12,315 bases of DNA, from NCBI GenBank assembly GCA_002308635.1, contig DBWG01000025.1:1-12315 (forward strand). Direction: 5' to 3'. Source of the stretch: Ruminococcaceae bacterium UBA1244 (lineage in GTDB: Bacteria > Bacillota > Clostridia > Oscillospirales > Acutalibacteraceae). Positions 12,239 through 12,315 of this stretch are shown here, piece by piece. Position 1 is the first letter of the stretch, and each line of letters starts with the position of its first letter. The notes under the pieces were generated by a model. The model saw nothing but the letters and a program-made list of their open reading frames with translations, was not told the DNA's origin and did not search any database. A program made the translations under genes and the position numbers.

Positions 12239-12315
12239 CTGAAAATGCTTATTTAGTTTCCGCAACGAAACCAGAACAAAAAGTTCGTTTTTTTGGGGGG
12301 CGGGGGACTTTTCCG

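Noticed and set aside
12176..12315. Open plus-strand frame running off the window edge
   Set aside because: There is no ATG/GTG/TTG start after its in-frame stop, it passes through a clear minus-strand terminator, and it ends in a low-complexity G/C run.
1..12315. tRNA, rRNA or riboswitch genes
   Set aside because: No cloverleaf, rRNA-like or known riboswitch consensus was recognised on either strand by eye; a covariance-model search would settle weak candidates.

Overview
The window looks like part of a low-to-mid GC anaerobic Firmicute, probably a gut or rumen Ruminococcus/Oscillospiraceae-type bacterium. This is inferred from strong AGGAGG ribosome binding sites, TTGACA/TATAAT promoters, and an indolepyruvate ferredoxin oxidoreductase operon typical of strict anaerobes. 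It holds two parts: host chromosome (about 1-4757 and 12113-12315) and one complete 7,355-bp Mu-like transposon (4758-12112).

Host part. A consensus promoter (372-400) drives a small four-helix membrane protein (450-884), followed by a strong terminator. Converging on it from the right is a three-gene leftward operon, iorA-iorB-paaK (4624 down to 1009). The genes are translationally coupled (TGATG overlap, then a 10-bp overlap) and end in a terminator at 960-995. IorAB interconverts aryl-pyruvates and aryl-acetyl-CoA with ferredoxin. The PaaK-type ligase links the free aryl-acetate to its CoA ester. Together they could ferment aromatic amino acids or, in the reductive direction, make them from phenylacetate or indoleacetate.

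Mobile part. The element's ends can be read to the base. Both begin TGTnnCTGACCG, match at 19 of 26 positions in inverted orientation, and are flanked by a perfect 5-bp target duplication, ATTAT. It sits just upstream of the iorA promoter. From right to left it carries: a divergent immunity switch (repressor at 11212-11838 facing a 72-aa Cro/Ner-like protein, with three TTAACTsAGTTAA operators around a perfect leftward promoter); a MuA-like DDE transposase; a MuB-like AAA+ ATPase with an N-terminal HTH; an 80-aa protein; a structured 274-bp regulatory gap; three paralogous 108-124-aa proteins; two tandem Mor-family activators; and an unrecognised 250-aa protein at the far end.

The order (repressor, Ner, A, B, small early genes, Mor) is that of the early and middle regions of phage Mu. 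No capsid, tail, lysis or packaging gene is present and the element closes right after the 250-aa gene. It is therefore either a capsid-less Mu-like transposon, a satellite that may borrow another phage's particles, or an intact-ended remnant. The presence of Mor-type activators without a late operon, and the paralogous trio between MuB and Mor, are the most interesting parts.
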